Source of the DNA: CANKHA01 sp034668825
GTDB lineage: Bacteria > Pseudomonadota > Alphaproteobacteria > Rhizobiales > Xanthobacteraceae
DNA length: 24,848 bases
Direction: 5' to 3'
NCBI GenBank assembly: GCA_034668825.1
Contig: JAXDOR010000025.1
Span: forward strand, 1-24,848
The translations under genes were made by a program, and so were the position numbers. The notes below the pieces were generated by a model. That model made no database searches. It saw only the letters and a list, made by a program, of their open reading frames with translations, and was not told the origin of the DNA. Numbering within the stretch: position 1 is the first letter of the stretch; each line of letters begins with the position of its first letter. Of this stretch, positions 22,726 through 24,848 are shown in pieces.

Positions 22726-23559
22726 TTATTCTGTTTTGCCCTCAATCAGTTTCATGGGTTGTGCAAGCCTCCAAGGTCCACCGGCATCTATTCGTGGTAC
22801 GATAAATCGGCGGGCTTTCAGATGTTCAAGGTCAAGCGGCTCCAATTCTAGTTTGAATGTTCGAAGCTGATCCTCATCCGTGGGAATCTCAAAGACTGAT
22901 CCCACGCGGAAGCGCCGCGTGGACGAATTGAACGGTTTGACGACAACAAACTTGCTCGGATCATCTTCGACACCGCCTTGATCGCTCTCAGGATGCCTGA
23001 GATATTCGACCACTCGTTCTTCCTTAAGTCTCGACAACTGAGGCGTAAGACTGGCGCGCTCAATATCGCGGCCGTAGGCATCGCGGATGAAATCGCGAAG
23101 TTCACTTGCTGTTGCACCATCGGTGAAACGGTCAGTAAAAGCCTTGATAATTAGCTGCTTAATTGTCAGGTGTTCGAACTGAAGGAATGGGCGGCGCTCA
23201 CCTGCCTCAATGAAGGCTCTGGAGATTCTTTCCATTCCCTCTGTTAAATCCAAGACGCCGTCGGCAAACGCTTCCAAGGTGGGGCGTTTGGTTGTTTCAT
23301 TAGGAGCTGCTTTAGCTTCGATCTTGCCCGCAACCGTCTGTGCGGTCACGTCCTCAACAACAAGTGACTGCTCAGGCCTACTAAAGTGGGCGGCATTGTC
23401 CCCCCCGAGTTTATCCACTATCCGCTTGGCAGATCGTACGTGTGCCAATTCCTCCTCACGCGGTGCGATCTCGCCCTGTAGTGCGGCGATTTCGTGCGTC
23501 AACTCACGCTCGCGGCGTTCGAGATAGGCATAGAGCGTTTCTTTAGGCTGGCGTTCCAT
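22726..23559 (-). CDS. Coiled-coil protein with winged-helix-like middle domain
   Basis: A 277-residue protein from ATG 23559 (GTG 23574 is an alternative). Residues about 5-50 form a coiled coil (AYLERRERELTHEIAALQGE, then EELAHVRSAKRIVDKL). A variable acidic linker follows. Residues about 135-190 look like a winged helix-turn-helix (LTIKQLIIKAFTDRFTDGAT, then LTPQLSRLKEERVVEYLRHP). The C-terminal part (KVGSV-type strands, then RTFKLELEPLDLEHLKARRF) is unrecognised. It could be a DNA-binding regulator. GC is low and the strand is opposite to the head genes, both consistent with later insertion. Confidence 0.6.
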   Translation of the reverse strand: MERQPKETLYAYLERRERELTHEIAALQGEIAPREEELAHVRSAKRIVDKLGGDNAAHFSRPEQSLVVEDVTAQTVAGKIEAKAAPNETTKRPTLEAFADGVLDLTEGMERISRAFIEAGERRPFLQFEHLTIKQLIIKAFTDRFTDGATASELRDFIRDAYGRDIERASLTPQLSRLKEERVVEYLRHPESDQGGVEDDPSKFVVVKPFNSSTRRFRVGSVFEIPTDEDQLRTFKLELEPLDLEHLKARRFIVPRIDAGGPWRLAQPMKLIEGKTE

Positions 23560-23751
23560 CGGTCGCAATTTCACGTTGGCACCCGCTGGTAGGCGGGGGT
23601 GCTTCGCTATACGCCGAGAATCAGCGCTGAGTCAATAGCCGCGTCTACAAGCGCGTCCGAAGACGCTACTCAAGTCCAAACACCACAAACCCCCGTGATT
23701 ACAAATACTTAAATAGCTCTTGCTCTCGTTCCCGTAAGCGTGAAATCTGCA

Positions 23752-24504
23752 TTAAAGCGATGAATTGAGCTTCCTTGCCGTCTCCACGATCCAGCCGCGA
23801 TAAAGCTCAATGGGCGTGACGCCCGTAATGCCGCCGCAGCCGTCGCTGAACTTCGGGCCGGTGGACCAGCTGACGACGCCGACGATCGCAAGCTCGCCGT
23901 CGCGTTCCTCGTAGACCGGGCCGCCGGAATCGCCGGTGCAGGCGCCGAGCCCGGCGCGTTCGCCTCGGGTTGAGGGGTCGGCCAGCCTGATCTGCAGATT
24001 GCCGGGCCGCCCGGTGGCGGCCAGCGTGGCGCGGCGCAAGGTGCCGCCGCTCTTGCCGTCGCCGCGAATGGTGACGCCATAACCAACAACAGTGAAAGAC
24101 TCGCCGACCGCCACGGCGCCGCGCCGCGTGCTCAACATCACGGGAGTGACGGCGTCCGGCAGCGGCTGCGCCAGCTTGAGCAACGCCACGTCGGCGGTGG
24201 CGCGATTGGCGAGAAACGTCTTCAAGCTGAATCGCGGATGGATGGTCACCGACGTGACGTCATGCAACACCGGCTGTTTGGCGGCATCGAAATCCAGGAA
24301 TTTGTAGACCGCGCCCGGCTGCACGCAATGCGCCGCCGTGAGCACCAGATCGCGGGCGATGGCGGTGCCGGTGCAGAAGGTGCCGCGCGAGCCGACGATC
24401 ATGATGCTGTGGCGCGGCCCACTGTCGGCCGGCGCGCCGCCGACCATCGCCGTGGCGGGATCGCAGAGTGAAAGCCAAACAATAACGGCGGCGAGCGGGC
24501 GCAT
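23752..24504 (-). CDS. Secreted trypsin-like (S1) serine protease
   Basis: A 250-residue protein from ATG 24504. It begins with a Sec signal peptide (PLAAVIVWLSLCDPATA, cleaved about residue 19). The catalytic triad is visible: TAAHC (His59), ATADVALLKL (Asp105) and CTGDSGGPV (Ser193). Cys44 and Cys60 are placed for the usual disulfide beside the histidine. The frame stays open further upstream to 24783, but that part is translated palindromic repeat. The product is a periplasmic or secreted endopeptidase. It lies between TerL2 and the gp6-like gene on the opposite strand, so it is not part of the head operon. Confidence 0.88.
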   Translation of the reverse strand: MRPLAAVIVWLSLCDPATAMVGGAPADSGPRHSIMIVGSRGTFCTGTAIARDLVLTAAHCVQPGAVYKFLDFDAAKQPVLHDVTSVTIHPRFSLKTFLANRATADVALLKLAQPLPDAVTPVMLSTRRGAVAVGESFTVVGYGVTIRGDGKSGGTLRRATLAATGRPGNLQIRLADPSTRGERAGLGACTGDSGGPVYEERDGELAIVGVVSWSTGPKFSDGCGGITGVTPIELYRGWIVETARKLNSSL

Positions 24505-24560
24505 GGCGCCGATGAGCCGCAGCGCATCGACTTTGTCAATTGTCCGGCCGGGCACGTCGT

Positions 24561-24708
24561 TCCCTCTCCCCGCTTGCGGGGTGAGGGTGGCGAGCGGCGA
24601 AGCCGCGCGGCGGGTGAGGGGGAGCAAGCGGCCATGCCGTGCATCGCCCCTCACCCGACTTCCTCGCGACGCTCGGAAGCCGACCTCTCCCCGCATTGCG
24701 GGGAGAGG
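24561..24708. repeat. Palindromic repeat between the S1 protease and gp6
   Basis: It contains CTCTCCCCGC-TTGC-GGGGTGAG near its left end and a perfect 11-bp stem, CCTCTCCCCGC-ATT-GCGGGGAGAGG (24684-24708), at its right end, with a CCCCTCACCC / GGGTGAGGGG pair between. It is a typical dispersed Rhizobiales palindromic element. Confidence 0.78.
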
Positions 24709-24724
24709 TGAAAAGAGAACGTAA

Positions 24725-24848
24725 ATGTCCTCCATCCTTCTCAGCGGTCCCGCCGTCGAGCCGATCACGCTTGGCGAAGCCAAAGCCTATCTGCGCGTCG
24801 TGCATGGCGACGTCGATCTTGTGATCGTGGCGCTGATCGCCGCCGCGC
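24725..24848 (+). CDS. gp6-like head-tail connector (5' part)
   Basis: The first 41 residues from ATG 24725 to the right edge. PAVEPITLGEAKAYLRVVHG followed by an acidic residue and VIVALIAAA is the N-terminal pattern of the phage gp6 / HK97 gp6-like adaptor family, which sits under the portal and closes the head. In RcGTA-like clusters this gene normally follows the capsid gene; here about 5.2 kb separate them. The rest lies outside the window. Confidence 0.8.
   Translation, partial: MSSILLSGPAVEPITLGEAKAYLRVVHGDVDLVIVALIAAA

Noticed and set aside
24505..24783. N-terminal extension of the S1 protease
   Set aside because: Translated palindromic repeat; a proper signal peptide begins at ATG 24504.
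1..24848. CRISPR array, tRNA, rRNA, integrase or transposase
   Set aside because: No regularly spaced repeats, no tRNA cloverleaf and no recombinase motifs were found on reading both strands.

Overview
The window looks like chromosome from a GC-rich alphaproteobacterium, most likely a Hyphomicrobiales (Bradyrhizobium/Afipia/Rhodopseudomonas-like) bacterium. The grounds are a GC-rich core with strong GCC/GCG codon preference, HK97-type head genes in the order used by gene transfer agents (GTAs) of this class, several RIME-like palindromic repeats, and a suhB/mmgR-like small RNA. This is inference from sequence character; no database was searched. No tRNA, rRNA, CRISPR array, integrase or transposase was seen.

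Region 1 (1-8720) is an accessory chromosomal flank. It holds the 5' end of a Tle1/DUF2235-type hydrolase (minus), a 737-residue TPR protein with a GT9-like C-terminal domain (minus), and, divergently, a methyltransferase/pyruvyltransferase-like fusion followed by a second methyltransferase. These three look like surface-glycan modification genes. Then come a short basic protein, a DUF3800 protein, a class-III aminotransferase broken by one in-frame TAA, a probable sRNA with its own terminator, a 57-residue zinc-ribbon protein and another very small charged protein.

Region 2 (about 8980-24848) is a GTA-like or prophage-remnant head-gene cluster, all on the plus strand: TerS1-TerL1, portal, two small proteins, HK97 prohead protease, HK97 major capsid protein, a second TerS2-TerL2, and the 5' end of a gp6-like head-tail connector. 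Such clusters are normally compact. Here most junctions between core genes hold an unrelated cassette, often lower in GC: two immunity-like small proteins plus a methyltransferase and a 24-residue membrane peptide (TerL1/portal); a frameshifted deaminase toxin domain plus an Imm1 immunity gene (portal/downstream genes); small unknown genes, a zinc-ribbon gene and a TacAT-type DUF1778-GNAT toxin-antitoxin pair (protease/capsid); a secreted protein and a tiny hydrophobic ORF (capsid/TerS2); and a coiled-coil protein plus a trypsin-like protease on the minus strand (TerL2/gp6).

The most unusual points are these. There are two divergent, apparently intact terminase modules in one head cluster. 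The deaminase-Imm1 cassette is flanked by a 34-bp exact duplication of the portal 3' end. Intrinsic terminators sit directly before the portal and capsid genes. Both toxins seen in the cluster look damaged (deaminase frameshift; GNAT without a canonical start codon and with altered active-site residues), while their immunity and antitoxin genes are intact.
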